Program-made: the position numbers and the translations under genes
Assembly: GCF_003058195.1 (NCBI RefSeq)
Contig: NZ_QBUH01000008.1
Location: forward strand, 1-64,000
Direction: 5' to 3'
DNA length: 64,000 bases
From: Elizabethkingia sp. YR214
Lineage (GTDB): Bacteria; Bacteroidota; Bacteroidia; Flavobacteriales; Weeksellaceae
The notes under the pieces: generated by a model
Databases searched by the model: none
The model's input: only the letters and a program-made list of their open reading frames with translations
Told to the model about the DNA's origin: nothing
In this document: one piece after another, positions 7,449 through 16,558 of the stretch
Layout: each line of letters opens with the position of its first letter
Position numbering within the stretch: position 1 is the first letter of the stretch

Positions 7449-10241
7449 TTGAACTTTTTCAAAAAAATTATATTAACCATATTTGTGGCGGGGATAACCA
7501 TGTGTTATGCCCAGAAAAGTGCTGTTAGTATAGAGACAGATCAGAAACTTAGTGTCTTCAATGAGGACATGGTAAGTGTACTCCTTAAGATCAGTAATAA
7601 TACAGAGATCGAAAGAAACCTGGATGTAGATATACAGACGGTAAAGGGACTAAGAGTTATTAACAATATCTCCTCTATACATTTAAAGGCTAATGAAAAA
7701 GCTTTTCTACCTGTAAAGATATTTGTAGAAAAGAATCAGCCTGCAGGAACGGCAACTATAAAATATGCTATAACGGAGAGTAGCCTAACTTTGGCAACTG
7801 CTGAAACCAGTATGACAGTACAGTCTAAACGCGGTTTGAAAATTGTAGCCAACGAGCCTCAGGTACTGATGTATAAAGTGGGCGATTCTATAAAGATTTC
7901 CACACAGGTCTATAACAGCGGAAACAGGGAGGAGAATGTAGAAGTAATTGCCAGTTTTCCACAAGCCGATGGGCGGGATCTTAGTTTTAGTAAGAAAATA
8001 AAATTGGAACCGTTTGTTAATAAAGAAGTCAGTTTCTCTAAAATTGTGGATAAAGATCTCCTGAAAATGGAGCTTTTTACCGTAAATGTAGCAGGACTAA
8101 ATTCGGATAAAGAATTCTTTGGCAATGCTATTATTATCGTACAGAATGCCTTAGGGAGCAGAAAATACGTAGACCCTGCTTTTATCAATTTTTACAGACC
8201 GGCATATCAGGTCAATCACATAAGCCTTAGCAGCCGGAACGCTTTTCTTAATTATGATTCCTCTTATAATCTCGATTTGCATACCGAATTTTATGCCGGT
8301 GGTATAAAAGGTATTGTCAATGTAAACGGAACCTATTGGAGTAATAACAGTACAAAGCCTCTATTTACAAACACTTGGGTAAGATTAGAAGGAAAAGGAG
8401 TAGGTGTGCAATTGGGTAACCTGAATGCAAGCGACCTGGAAATAAACCTTGTGGGGCGTGGGGCTGAAGTTTCCGTTAATCCATTTACCAACAAAAGATC
8501 CGTGATTCGTGTTGGAGCTGTTGAAAAAAGCTATAACCTGATTGATCCGTTGGATCTTAATAATTCTTCGAGAGGATATTCTACCTATGCGAAATCATCC
8601 ATTAGTCTCAATGAAAAAGAGTCTTTGGATAATTCGGTTATTCTGGATAATGACCCGTATCAGCGAAGTTTTATCCTGATGAATGAGTACCATTACAATA
8701 ATAGCAAACAGACGTATTATGATCTGAGATTGGGATACGGTTACACATCTACAAAAGGTGAAGTATCACATACGGCATCTTCTGTAGCTGCGGGACTAAA
8801 TCTGAATACATCATTTAACAAATATACTTTCAGTTCTAATAATTATTATAGCAGCAGTTATTATCCGGGAATTCGAAAGGGGAATACGGTTTTTGAGGAG
8901 CGCTTATTCAGAAATTTTGATAAATTCAATATTTGGGTAGGGTATAGTCTGAATAATTATAACCCTAAAAGCATAGATCCGCAATACCAATATAATACAG
9001 TTGCTAACCGGAGCAAGGTTGAAATGGGAACCAGCTTTACGATTGCCAGAAATACAAAACTTAGTATTATTCCGCAATGGAGCACGGAACGATCCAATGT
9101 ATTTGTTAACAGCAGCTTTCAGAGTGTAAATGTGGACTTTAATACCGCTTTTATCAATACTGCACTTAACTATACCAGTCCGGATTATAAAAGCAGCATT
9201 AACCTTGTTCTTTCAAATGGTTATTCCAGATATGTTGGATTTACCTCTAATAGTTTTATTTACAAGTTGCAGGCTAACTGGTATTATAAAAATTTTATGC
9301 TGAGTGCCAATTACCAGAAAGGCAACTTTATGTTATATGAAGGCAATTATAACAATAGTCTTAGCGACAATACGGAGAGAATTTCTGCCATTGCCAATTA
9401 TAAAATAAGCCTGTTTAACAAACGTCTCAATTTGTTATTCGGTTCCATATTCAACTCCGATAAATTTATTGGAAAAAGTTTCTCTTTTAATACCAATCTC
9501 GATTACCGGATTTTATCCGGAACTAAGTTGTTTGCCAGCTATAATCTGAATAAATATCTGAACGGAGTATACAGATCTGCTAATAATTATTATCAGGTAG
9601 GTATTATCCAGGATCTGCCAAGTTTTGGAGAAGAAAAAAGTAGTGGCAAAACAGGAAATATTGAACTGTTTTTCTATTATGATCTTAATAATAACGGGCA
9701 ATATGATCCTTCTGTAGATCTGCCGGCACAGGATCTGAAAACTAAGATTAACAATACCCTGTTTATCACGCCAAAGAATGGAAATATAAAGTACAAGAAA
9801 GTACCCTATGGAACCTACATGATTAAGGCGATGGAAGATAAATGGTATGCCGATGATATGAGAGTTATCGTAGACAGGAAAGATATATTTCTTACAATTC
9901 CGCTACAGAAAACAAGTATTGTAAAAGGGAAGGTGCAATATCAGGAAGCTACTAAAACACAATTTGAAGTAGTAGAAGTTTTATCGGGACTTCCTGTAGT
10001 ATTCCAGAATAATCAGTTTAAAAACTTTGTTTTCTATACCAATGAAAGGGGTGAATATTCTGCATATCTGCCAGTAGGCCATTATAAAGTATTTATAGAT
10101 GGTAATGCATTGCAGAAGAATGTCTATGTAGAAGCTAATCAGACCGCAGATATCACTGAGGGAAATACATCGGAACTGAATCCTTTTATTCTAAAAGTTA
10201 AAGATAGAAAGGTAGAAGTGAAGCGATTCGGAATTAAGTGA
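7449..10241 (+). CDS. large outer-membrane usher-like protein
   Basis: This 930-residue protein starts with TTG at 7449, five bases after the previous stop, and has a signal peptide (to about residue 22, ITMCYAQ). Residues about 25-235 form two Ig-like/NPCBM-associated (COG1470-like) beta domains. Residues about 250-740 show the alternating short-strand pattern of a large beta barrel, with many Tyr/Asn/Ser residues. Residues about 745-900 contain DLNNNGQYDPSVDLP and VPYGTYMIKAMED, typical of Cna-B/carboxypeptidase-like extension domains. Context (subunit, chaperone, tip protein) points to the translocation pore of a chaperone-usher system. The size is close to FimD-type ushers, but I see no canonical usher N-terminal sequence, so this may be a divergent or alternative class. 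Confidence 0.65.
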   Translation: MNFFKKIILTIFVAGITMCYAQKSAVSIETDQKLSVFNEDMVSVLLKISNNTEIERNLDVDIQTVKGLRVINNISSIHLKANEKAFLPVKIFVEKNQPAGTATIKYAITESSLTLATAETSMTVQSKRGLKIVANEPQVLMYKVGDSIKISTQVYNSGNREENVEVIASFPQADGRDLSFSKKIKLEPFVNKEVSFSKIVDKDLLKMELFTVNVAGLNSDKEFFGNAIIIVQNALGSRKYVDPAFINFYRPAYQVNHISLSSRNAFLNYDSSYNLDLHTEFYAGGIKGIVNVNGTYWSNNSTKPLFTNTWVRLEGKGVGVQLGNLNASDLEINLVGRGAEVSVNPFTNKRSVIRVGAVEKSYNLIDPLDLNNSSRGYSTYAKSSISLNEKESLDNSVILDNDPYQRSFILMNEYHYNNSKQTYYDLRLGYGYTSTKGEVSHTASSVAAGLNLNTSFNKYTFSSNNYYSSSYYPGIRKGNTVFEERLFRNFDKFNIWVGYSLNNYNPKSIDPQYQYNTVANRSKVEMGTSFTIARNTKLSIIPQWSTERSNVFVNSSFQSVNVDFNTAFINTALNYTSPDYKSSINLVLSNGYSRYVGFTSNSFIYKLQANWYYKNFMLSANYQKGNFMLYEGNYNNSLSDNTERISAIANYKISLFNKRLNLLFGSIFNSDKFIGKSFSFNTNLDYRILSGTKLFASYNLNKYLNGVYRSANNYYQVGIIQDLPSFGEEKSSGKTGNIELFFYYDLNNNGQYDPSVDLPAQDLKTKINNTLFITPKNGNIKYKKVPYGTYMIKAMEDKWYADDMRVIVDRKDIFLTIPLQKTSIVKGKVQYQEATKTQFEVVEVLSGLPVVFQNNQFKNFVFYTNERGEYSAYLPVGHYKVFIDGNALQKNVYVEANQTADITEGNTSELNPFILKVKDRKVEVKRFGIK

Positions 10242-10360
10242 TGATTTACTTTTTACAAATTCCCAGCTTTTAAAACTTAGGAGCTGTCAGGCTGAGTGGA
10301 GTCGAAGCCCAATTGTTTAAGTGTTTCTTTAGGCTTCATTTATGCTAGCATATATAAACA

Positions 10361-10386
10361 AAAAACCGGCTTATGCCGGTTTTTGT
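10361..10386. terminator. bidirectional terminator
   Basis: AAAAACCGGC and GCCGGTTTTT flank a short TTAT loop. The hairpin lies between two converging genes (usher-like on plus, phosphodiesterase on minus) and has A/T runs on both sides, so it can serve both strands. Confidence 0.85.
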
Positions 10387-11666
10387 TATTTTTTATTTAA
10401 TGTTTTTCCTAATACTTTGATGTTCCCATCTATAGGTGCTGTAATTTTCAGGTCCAGAATCTCAGCGATAGCAGGATAGATATTAACATTTACAAAAGGT
10501 CTTATTTGCTGGTGTTGTTTAAATGCAGGACCCCAGGCAAAGTAAGTAGCTTTCATTTCCGGTACTTTATACGGATTGTAACCATGCTTTCCTACCGGAG
10601 GATTTCTACCCGGATCTACCATAGCTTTTGTTCTGTTAGGTACCAGGATAATATCACCTATTCTTCTGTTTTTATCATCTGATTTACTATAATGTAATCT
10701 TCCCGGGAAGTTCTTCGCCAAATATATTTTATAGCCTTCGTGCTTTTCTTTTCTTAGCGCTTTATAAAGAGGTAAGATATCTGCTTCGTCTTTTGCAGTA
10801 ATCCTTACAAAGGTATTACTGTTGACTACTACAAATTTATTTCTGTCGATAATGGAAGGAACTGTAATATAATCTTTAGGATCTACTTTTATCATACCGT
10901 GATCGGAAACAAATACAAAATTGATAGGAAGATTAAGTGGCTTCAATCCATCTACCAGTTTCTTAATAGCACCATCTATATAATGTACAGCATCTTCTGT
11001 TTGTTTTGCATCCGGTCCGTAATGGTGGCCTTCATGATCTACTTCAGGAAAGTATAAAGTAATGAAGTGTGGCCTTTTCTCTTCAGGAAGCTGTAACCAA
11101 TTTTTAATAATTCTTACTTTATCATCATCCGAAAATTTTTCGTGATATGGGTAGTAGTAAGAAGGTCTTGTTCCTCCGGCTTCGCTCTCGGAGCCCACCC
11201 AGAATAAACTAGCAGCTACCATTCCCTGCTTTTCAGCCAATCCCCATAGTGGTAATCCACCGTACCAGCTACCATCTGTAACTGTTTTACTGCCTATCTT
11301 GTACATTTCCTTTCTGTTTGGATCATAGAAAATGTTATCCACAAGACCATGGTGAGAAGGATATAATCCTGTTACAATACTATAGTGGTTTGGAAAAGTA
11401 ATAGAAGGATAGGACGGGTACATACCATTTTTTGCCCATATACCGTTTTCAGCCAGGTTTAATAAGTTCTTAGTATTATACTTCTGCATATAATCGTATC
11501 GGAATCCGTCTGCAGAAATAAGAATTACATAAGGTTTTTGCAGGGTTTCAGGAGCGTTTGTTCTTCCGGATATTACAACCTGTGTTGTATCCACTGCAGG
11601 CTTTTGCGAGTAGCCTAAAACAGCTAACATTAAACAGCCTATAACAAGAAACTTCTTCATTAACAT
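10386..11666 (-). CDS. secreted type I phosphodiesterase/nucleotide pyrophosphatase (alkaline phosphatase superfamily)
   Basis: This protein hydrolyses phosphodiester or pyrophosphate bonds (nucleotides, sugar nucleotides or lipids; substrate not predictable). Its 426 residues begin with a signal peptide (cleavage near LGYSQK). Core NPP motifs are LISADGFRYDYM (first metal Asp), YPSITFPNHYSIVTGLYPSHHG (read in two halves; Thr nucleophile followed by Asn), LYFPEVDHEGHHYGPD (Asp/His) and FVSDHGM (Asp-His). Near the C-terminus, GKHGYNP supplies another His ligand. A TACCTTTG promoter box lies at 11677-11684 on the minus strand. ATG codons at 11666 and 11660 are both possible starts. Confidence 0.92.
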   Translation of the reverse strand: MLMKKFLVIGCLMLAVLGYSQKPAVDTTQVVISGRTNAPETLQKPYVILISADGFRYDYMQKYNTKNLLNLAENGIWAKNGMYPSYPSITFPNHYSIVTGLYPSHHGLVDNIFYDPNRKEMYKIGSKTVTDGSWYGGLPLWGLAEKQGMVAASLFWVGSESEAGGTRPSYYYPYHEKFSDDDKVRIIKNWLQLPEEKRPHFITLYFPEVDHEGHHYGPDAKQTEDAVHYIDGAIKKLVDGLKPLNLPINFVFVSDHGMIKVDPKDYITVPSIIDRNKFVVVNSNTFVRITAKDEADILPLYKALRKEKHEGYKIYLAKNFPGRLHYSKSDDKNRRIGDIILVPNRTKAMVDPGRNPPVGKHGYNPYKVPEMKATYFAWGPAFKQHQQIRPFVNVNIYPAIAEILDLKITAPIDGNIKVLGKTLNKK

Positions 11667-11676
11667 AAAATTTTAT

Positions 11677-11684
11677 CAAAGGTA
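11677..11684 (-). promoter_or_regulatory. -7 element for the phosphodiesterase gene
   Basis: On the minus strand this reads TACCTTTG, a perfect TAnnTTTG match, 10 bases upstream of the ATG at 11666. The untranslated leader would be very short. Confidence 0.55.
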
Positions 11685-11734
11685 AAACATATAAAAGCTT
11701 TGCCAAAGGCTTGGTGGATTAAATTTTCATCAAA

Positions 11735-11760
11735 TAAAAATCCCCGTCGAAAGACGGGGA
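11735..11760 (-). terminator. terminator downstream of the DUF3467 gene
   Basis: TCCCCGTC and GACGGGGA form an 8-bp GC-rich stem with a GAAA loop. On the minus strand it is followed by TTTTTATTT. It ends the rpoB-rpoC-DUF3467 transcription unit. Confidence 0.9.
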
Positions 11761-11786
11761 CCTATATATTAAAGTAGTTACTTTAA

Positions 11787-12092
11787 TTAAGCTTGAGGAG
11801 TGTTTTGTCCTAATACGAAAGGCTCAACTTCTTTGATTTCTCCGAATTGTTGTTCGTAAGAAGCGATGTTTTGCTGAAGCGCATTAAGAACTCTCTTAGC
11901 ATGTAATGGAGCTAAGATAACTCTTGATCTAACTTTAGCTTGCTGTACACCTGGCATTAGTTGGATGAAATCCAAGATAAATTCAGATGGAGAGTGATTA
12001 ACTAAAGCAAGATTTGCGTAAACACCAGCTGCTACCATTTCATTCAGTTCAATGTTGATGTTTCCGTCTTGTGGATTTTGGTTGTTGTCCAT
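11787..12092 (-). CDS. DUF3467 domain-containing protein
   Basis: This 101-residue cytoplasmic protein of the DUF3467 family, function unknown, contains the characteristic ELNEMVAAGVYANLALVNHSPSEF (in two pieces) and MPGVQQAKVRSRVILAP segments. Small proteins of this family lie directly downstream of rpoC in many Bacteroidota, as here (90 bases after the rpoC stop and before the shared terminator). That suggests cotranscription with the RNA polymerase genes and perhaps a role in transcription or phage-like sheath regulation; nothing in the sequence proves it. Confidence 0.88.
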   Translation of the reverse strand: MDNNQNPQDGNINIELNEMVAAGVYANLALVNHSPSEFILDFIQLMPGVQQAKVRSRVILAPLHAKRVLNALQQNIASYEQQFGEIKEVEPFVLGQNTPQA

Positions 12093-12121
12093 TTTTGTTA
12101 ATTATTTTTGTTTAAAATTTA

Positions 12122-12168
12122 AAATTTGAGATTGTGAAAGTATAAAAATAAATTCAAATCTCAAATTT
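12122..12168. repeat. 12-bp inverted repeat between rpoC and DUF3467
   Basis: AAATTTGAGATT (12122-12133) and AATCTCAAATTT (12157-12168) are exact reverse complements separated by 23 bases. No T-run follows on the minus strand, so it is more likely an RNA processing or stability hairpin than a full terminator. Confidence 0.6.
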
Positions 12169-12181
12169 CAAATTATTAATT

Positions 12182-15100
12182 TTAATTTATATCCTCAAAT
12201 TCCTTTGTAGAACCTACAATGATATTCTGATATTGCTTAAGACCTGTACCTGCAGGGATTCTGTGACCTACAATTACATTTTCTTTAAGACCGTTCAGAT
12301 CATCTACTTTACCAGACACTGCTGCCTCGTTAAGTACTTTTGTAGTTTCCTGGAAGGAAGCTGCAGACATGAAGGATTTAGTTTGAAGAGCTGCTCTTGT
12401 AATACCTTGTAATACAGGCTGTGCTGTAGCTGGTAAAGCTTCTCTTACTTCAACTAATTCCTGATCTTCACGCTTCAACTTAGAGTTCTCATCTCTTAGT
12501 TCTCTTGCAGTAATCATCTGACCAGATTTGAATTCTTTAGAATCTCCTGGGTTAATAACTACTTTAAGACCAAATACTCTTTCGTTTTCTTCGATGAAGT
12601 CATTCTTGTGCTCAAGGCTGCCTTCAAGGAATTGAGTATCACCACCATCAACGATTTCTACTTTAGTCATCATCTGACGAACGATGATCTCGAAGTGCTT
12701 ATCATCAATTTTTACCCCCTGTAGACGGTAAACTTCCTGAATCTCATTTACTAAGTATTCCTGAACCGCAGTTGGTCCTTTAATGCTTAGGATGTCATCC
12801 GGAGTAACGGATCCATCAGAAAGTGGAGAACCTGCACGTACGAAGTCATTTTCCTGAACAAGGATCTGGTTAGATAATTTTACAAGATATTTCTTGATCT
12901 CACCAGTTTTAGCTTCAACAACAAGTTCACGGTTACCTCTCTTGATTTTACCGTAAGATACTACACCATCGATTTCAGTAACAACCGCTGGGTTAGATGG
13001 GTTACGAGCTTCGAATAATTCGGTAACTCTTGGAAGACCCCCGGTGATATCCCCTGCTTTAGCAGATTTTCTTGGGATTTTGATTAAGACTTTACCAGCC
13101 TTAATTTTCTCACCATCGTTAACCATCAAGTGGGCACCAACCGGAAGGTTGTATGATTTCTGCTCAATACCTTTAGCATCTACCACTCTAAGAGTAGGTA
13201 CTGCTTTTTTATTTCTGGAATCAGAGATTACTTTTTCCTCGAAACCGGTTTGTTCGTCAATTTCCAATTGGAAAGAAACCCCTTGAATAATATCTTCGTA
13301 TTCAACCTTACCTGATGTTTCAGCAATGATTACCGCGTTATACGGATCCCACTTACAGATAAGATCTCCTTTACTTACTTTGTCACCAGGTTTTACAGCA
13401 AGCTCAGCACCATAAGGTACGTTCGCCGTCATAATTACTGTTCTGGTTTCGTTATCCATTACCAAACGGAATTCAGTAGAACGGGAAACAACGATATCTG
13501 TTGTGTTACCATTTTCACCTTCACTCTTAATGGTTCTTACTTCGTCCATTTCTACGATACCATCACGTTTTGCAACGATAGATGGGTTTTCAGAAATGTT
13601 ACCCGCAGTACCCCCTTGGTGGAAGGTTCTCAATGTTAACTGTGTACCAGGTTCACCAATGGATTGTGCAGCGATTACCCCTACAGCTTCACCCATGTGG
13701 ATCATCTTACCTGTTGCCAGGTTTCTACCATAACACTTCGCACAGATACCTCTCTTAGTTTCACAAGTTAACGGAGAACGAGCTTCTACAGATTCAATAC
13801 CTGCAGCTTCAATTTTCTTCGCTAATTTCTCGTCAATAAGTTGATCTGCTTCTACCAATAATTCATCAGTTTCAGGATCGTAGATATTGTGAAGAGAAAC
13901 TCTACCTAATACCCTTTCAGAGATTTTCTCAACAATTTCGTCATTTTTCTTCAATGGCGTAATCTCCACACCTCTTAATGTACCACAGTCGTCAACAGTA
14001 ACGATAACATCCTGAGCAACATCTACCAAACGACGAGTTAGGTAACCCGCATCGGCAGTCTTAAGAGCGGTATCCGCAAGACCCTTACGTGCACCGTGGG
14101 TAGAGATAAAGTACTCTAAGATGGAAAGACCTTCCTTAAAGTTAGCTACAATCGGGTTTTCGATAATCTCAGCCCCAACTGAACCAGCTTTTTGTGGTTT
14201 TGCCATTAGACCTCTCATACCGGATAACTGACGAATCTGTTCCTTAGAACCCCTCGCCCCAGAGTCAAGCATCATAAATACTGAGTTGAAACCACCTTGG
14301 TCAGATTTCATTCTGTCCATAATCATTTCAGTAAGCTTCGCATTGGTATTTGTCCAAACATCGATTACCTGGTTGTAACGTTCAGTATCGGTGATAAGAC
14401 CCATGTTATAGTTCGCCTTAATCTCGTCTACATTTTCAACAGCACTAGCAATCATGGTTTTCTTTTCAGCAGGAACAACGATATCTCCAAGGCTAAATGA
14501 AAGACCTCCTTTGAATGCGTTGGTGTAACCAAGATCTTTCATATCATCAAGGAACTTCACAGTAGTAGGGAAATCAGTTTCATCTAAAATTCTACCGATA
14601 ACGTTTCTTAATGATTTCTTAGTCAATAACTCATCAATATAACCTACTTGTTTTGGTACAATCTGGTTGAAAAGAATTCTACCAACAGTTGTAGGAGTCA
14701 GTCTTGTTACTAATTCACCGTTTTCTTTAACTGGTAAACGGCATTTTACTTTAGCGTTCAACGATACCTGTCCTTCTGAATAAGCAATCTCTACCTCTTC
14801 AGGTGAGTAGAATGCTAAGCCTTCTCCTTTTACTTTGTTTGTATCTGTTGAATGCGCTTCTTTGGTCATGAAGTAAAGACCCAATACCATGTCCTGAGAA
14901 GGTACCGTAATTGGAGAACCATTCGCAGGGTTTAGGATGTTTTGGGAACCTAACATCAATAACTGAGCTTCCAGGATCGCTTCAGGACCTAGTGGTAAGT
15001 GTACTGCCATCTGGTCACCATCGAAATCGGCGTTGAATGCCGTTGTTACTAATGGGTGAAGTTGGATAGCCTTACCTTCGATCATCTTAGGCTGGAATGC

Positions 15101-16444
15101 CTGGATACCTAAACGGTGAAGGGTAGGTGCCCTGTTCAGAAGAACCGGGTGTCCTTTCATTACGTTTTCTAAGATATCATAAACAACAGGTTCTTTTCTG
15201 TCGATGATTCTCTTAGCAGATTTTACAGTTTTTACAATACCTCTTTCAATTAGTTTTCTAATGATAAATGGTTTGTAAAGCTCAGCTGCCATATCTTTTG
15301 GAAGACCACACTCGTGTAGTTGCAAGCTTGGACCTACAACAATTACCGAACGAGCAGAGTAGTCAACCCTTTTACCTAATAAGTTCTGACGGAAACGACC
15401 TTGCTTACCTTTCAATGAATCAGAAAGAGATTTCAATGGTCTGTTAGATTCAGACTTAACAGCAGAAGATTTTCTGGTGTTATCGAATAATGAATCTACT
15501 GCTTCCTGAAGCATACGCTTCTCGTTTCTTAGGATTACTTCCGGAGCTTTAATCTCTAAAAGTCTCTTCAGACGGTTATTTCTAATGATAACTCTTCTGT
15601 AAAGGTCATTTAAGTCGGAAGTAGCGAAACGTCCACCATCCAATGGAACTAGTGGTCTTAATTCTGGTGGTATAACCGGAAGAACACGCATTACCATCCA
15701 CTCAGGGCGGTTGATCATTCTTGTATTAGCACCTCTCAATGCTTCTACAACAGAAAGTCTCTTTAATGCTTCAGTTCTTCTTTGTTTTGAAGATTCGTTG
15801 TGTGCTCTGTGTCTTAGGTCATAAGAAAGCGCATCAAGATCGATTCTTCTCAACATTTCCTCGATAGCCTCAGCACCCATCTTCGCAACGAATTTGTTAG
15901 GGTCTGAATCATCCAGGTATTGGTTTTCTTGTGGAAGAGTATCTAAAGTATCAAGATATTCTTCTTCAGTTAAGAATTCCATTTCGTCGAAATCGGAACC
16001 ATCTGCTTTTCTAGCGATACCTTGTTGGATTACTACATATCTTTCGTAGTAGATAATCATATCCAATTTCTTGGAAGGTAAACCTAGTAAGTAACCAATT
16101 TTGTTAGGTAAAGAACGGAAATACCAGATGTGTGCAACAGGAACAACCAAACTGATGTGTCCGATACGCTCACGTCTTACTTTTTTCTCAGTTACTTCAA
16201 CCCCACAACGGTCGCAAACGATCCCCTTGTAACGGATTCTTTTATATTTACCACAAGCACATTCGTAATCCTTTACAGGACCGAATATTTTTTCGCAGAA
16301 CAAACCATCTCTTTCAGGCTTGTGTGTACGATAGTTAATCGTTTCTGGTTTTAGAACCTCTCCTCTTGATTCCTGAAGAATAGACTCTGGAGAAGCTAAA
16401 CCAATCGTGATTTTACTAAATCTACTTGTTTTATTTTTTGACAT
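12182..16444 (-). CDS. rpoC: DNA-directed RNA polymerase subunit beta'
   Basis: This is the largest catalytic subunit of RNA polymerase, 1420 residues from the ATG at 16444. A longer in-frame start at 16516 adds 24 residues ([13 protein letters not shown]...) not expected in RpoC, so I reject it; [20 protein letters not shown] is the normal N-terminus. The N-terminal zinc site uses Cys62, Cys64, Cys77 and Cys80 (ECACGKYKR...CDRCG). The active-site loop [15 protein letters not shown] lies around residue 470 and binds the catalytic magnesium. The second zinc site (CGTLRG...[13 protein letters not shown]) and the trigger-loop region [21 protein letters not shown] (in two parts) are intact. It follows rpoB after 114 bases. 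Confidence 0.98.
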   Translation of the reverse strand: MSKNKTSRFSKITIGLASPESILQESRGEVLKPETINYRTHKPERDGLFCEKIFGPVKDYECACGKYKRIRYKGIVCDRCGVEVTEKKVRRERIGHISLVVPVAHIWYFRSLPNKIGYLLGLPSKKLDMIIYYERYVVIQQGIARKADGSDFDEMEFLTEEEYLDTLDTLPQENQYLDDSDPNKFVAKMGAEAIEEMLRRIDLDALSYDLRHRAHNESSKQRRTEALKRLSVVEALRGANTRMINRPEWMVMRVLPVIPPELRPLVPLDGGRFATSDLNDLYRRVIIRNNRLKRLLEIKAPEVILRNEKRMLQEAVDSLFDNTRKSSAVKSESNRPLKSLSDSLKGKQGRFRQNLLGKRVDYSARSVIVVGPSLQLHECGLPKDMAAELYKPFIIRKLIERGIVKTVKSAKRIIDRKEPVVYDILENVMKGHPVLLNRAPTLHRLGIQAFQPKMIEGKAIQLHPLVTTAFNADFDGDQMAVHLPLGPEAILEAQLLMLGSQNILNPANGSPITVPSQDMVLGLYFMTKEAHSTDTNKVKGEGLAFYSPEEVEIAYSEGQVSLNAKVKCRLPVKENGELVTRLTPTTVGRILFNQIVPKQVGYIDELLTKKSLRNVIGRILDETDFPTTVKFLDDMKDLGYTNAFKGGLSFSLGDIVVPAEKKTMIASAVENVDEIKANYNMGLITDTERYNQVIDVWTNTNAKLTEMIMDRMKSDQGGFNSVFMMLDSGARGSKEQIRQLSGMRGLMAKPQKAGSVGAEIIENPIVANFKEGLSILEYFISTHGARKGLADTALKTADAGYLTRRLVDVAQDVIVTVDDCGTLRGVEITPLKKNDEIVEKISERVLGRVSLHNIYDPETDELLVEADQLIDEKLAKKIEAAGIESVEARSPLTCETKRGICAKCYGRNLATGKMIHMGEAVGVIAAQSIGEPGTQLTLRTFHQGGTAGNISENPSIVAKRDGIVEMDEVRTIKSEGENGNTTDIVVSRSTEFRLVMDNETRTVIMTANVPYGAELAVKPGDKVSKGDLICKWDPYNAVIIAETSGKVEYEDIIQGVSFQLEIDEQTGFEEKVISDSRNKKAVPTLRVVDAKGIEQKSYNLPVGAHLMVNDGEKIKAGKVLIKIPRKSAKAGDITGGLPRVTELFEARNPSNPAVVTEIDGVVSYGKIKRGNRELVVEAKTGEIKKYLVKLSNQILVQENDFVRAGSPLSDGSVTPDDILSIKGPTAVQEYLVNEIQEVYRLQGVKIDDKHFEIIVRQMMTKVEIVDGGDTQFLEGSLEHKNDFIEENERVFGLKVVINPGDSKEFKSGQMITARELRDENSKLKREDQELVEVREALPATAQPVLQGITRAALQTKSFMSAASFQETTKVLNEAAVSGKVDDLNGLKENVIVGHRIPAGTGLKQYQNIIVGSTKEFEDIN

Positions 16445-16463
16445 TGTTTTTTTTGATTTAAAG

Positions 16464-16558
16464 ATTAAAAGATTGAAAGATTCAAAAATTAGTTTTGAAA
16501 TAGCTTTCGCTCTCAAATTTGGAGTTACTTAATTTTTTAAATAATTAAATCTTTTAAT
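16464..16558. repeat. inverted repeat in the rpoB-rpoC spacer
   Basis: ATTAAAAGATT (16464-16474) and AATCTTTTAAT (16548-16558) are exact reverse complements that bracket most of the 114-base spacer. The DNA between is AT-rich low-complexity sequence. It could fold the intercistronic RNA; no terminator T-run is seen. Confidence 0.45.
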
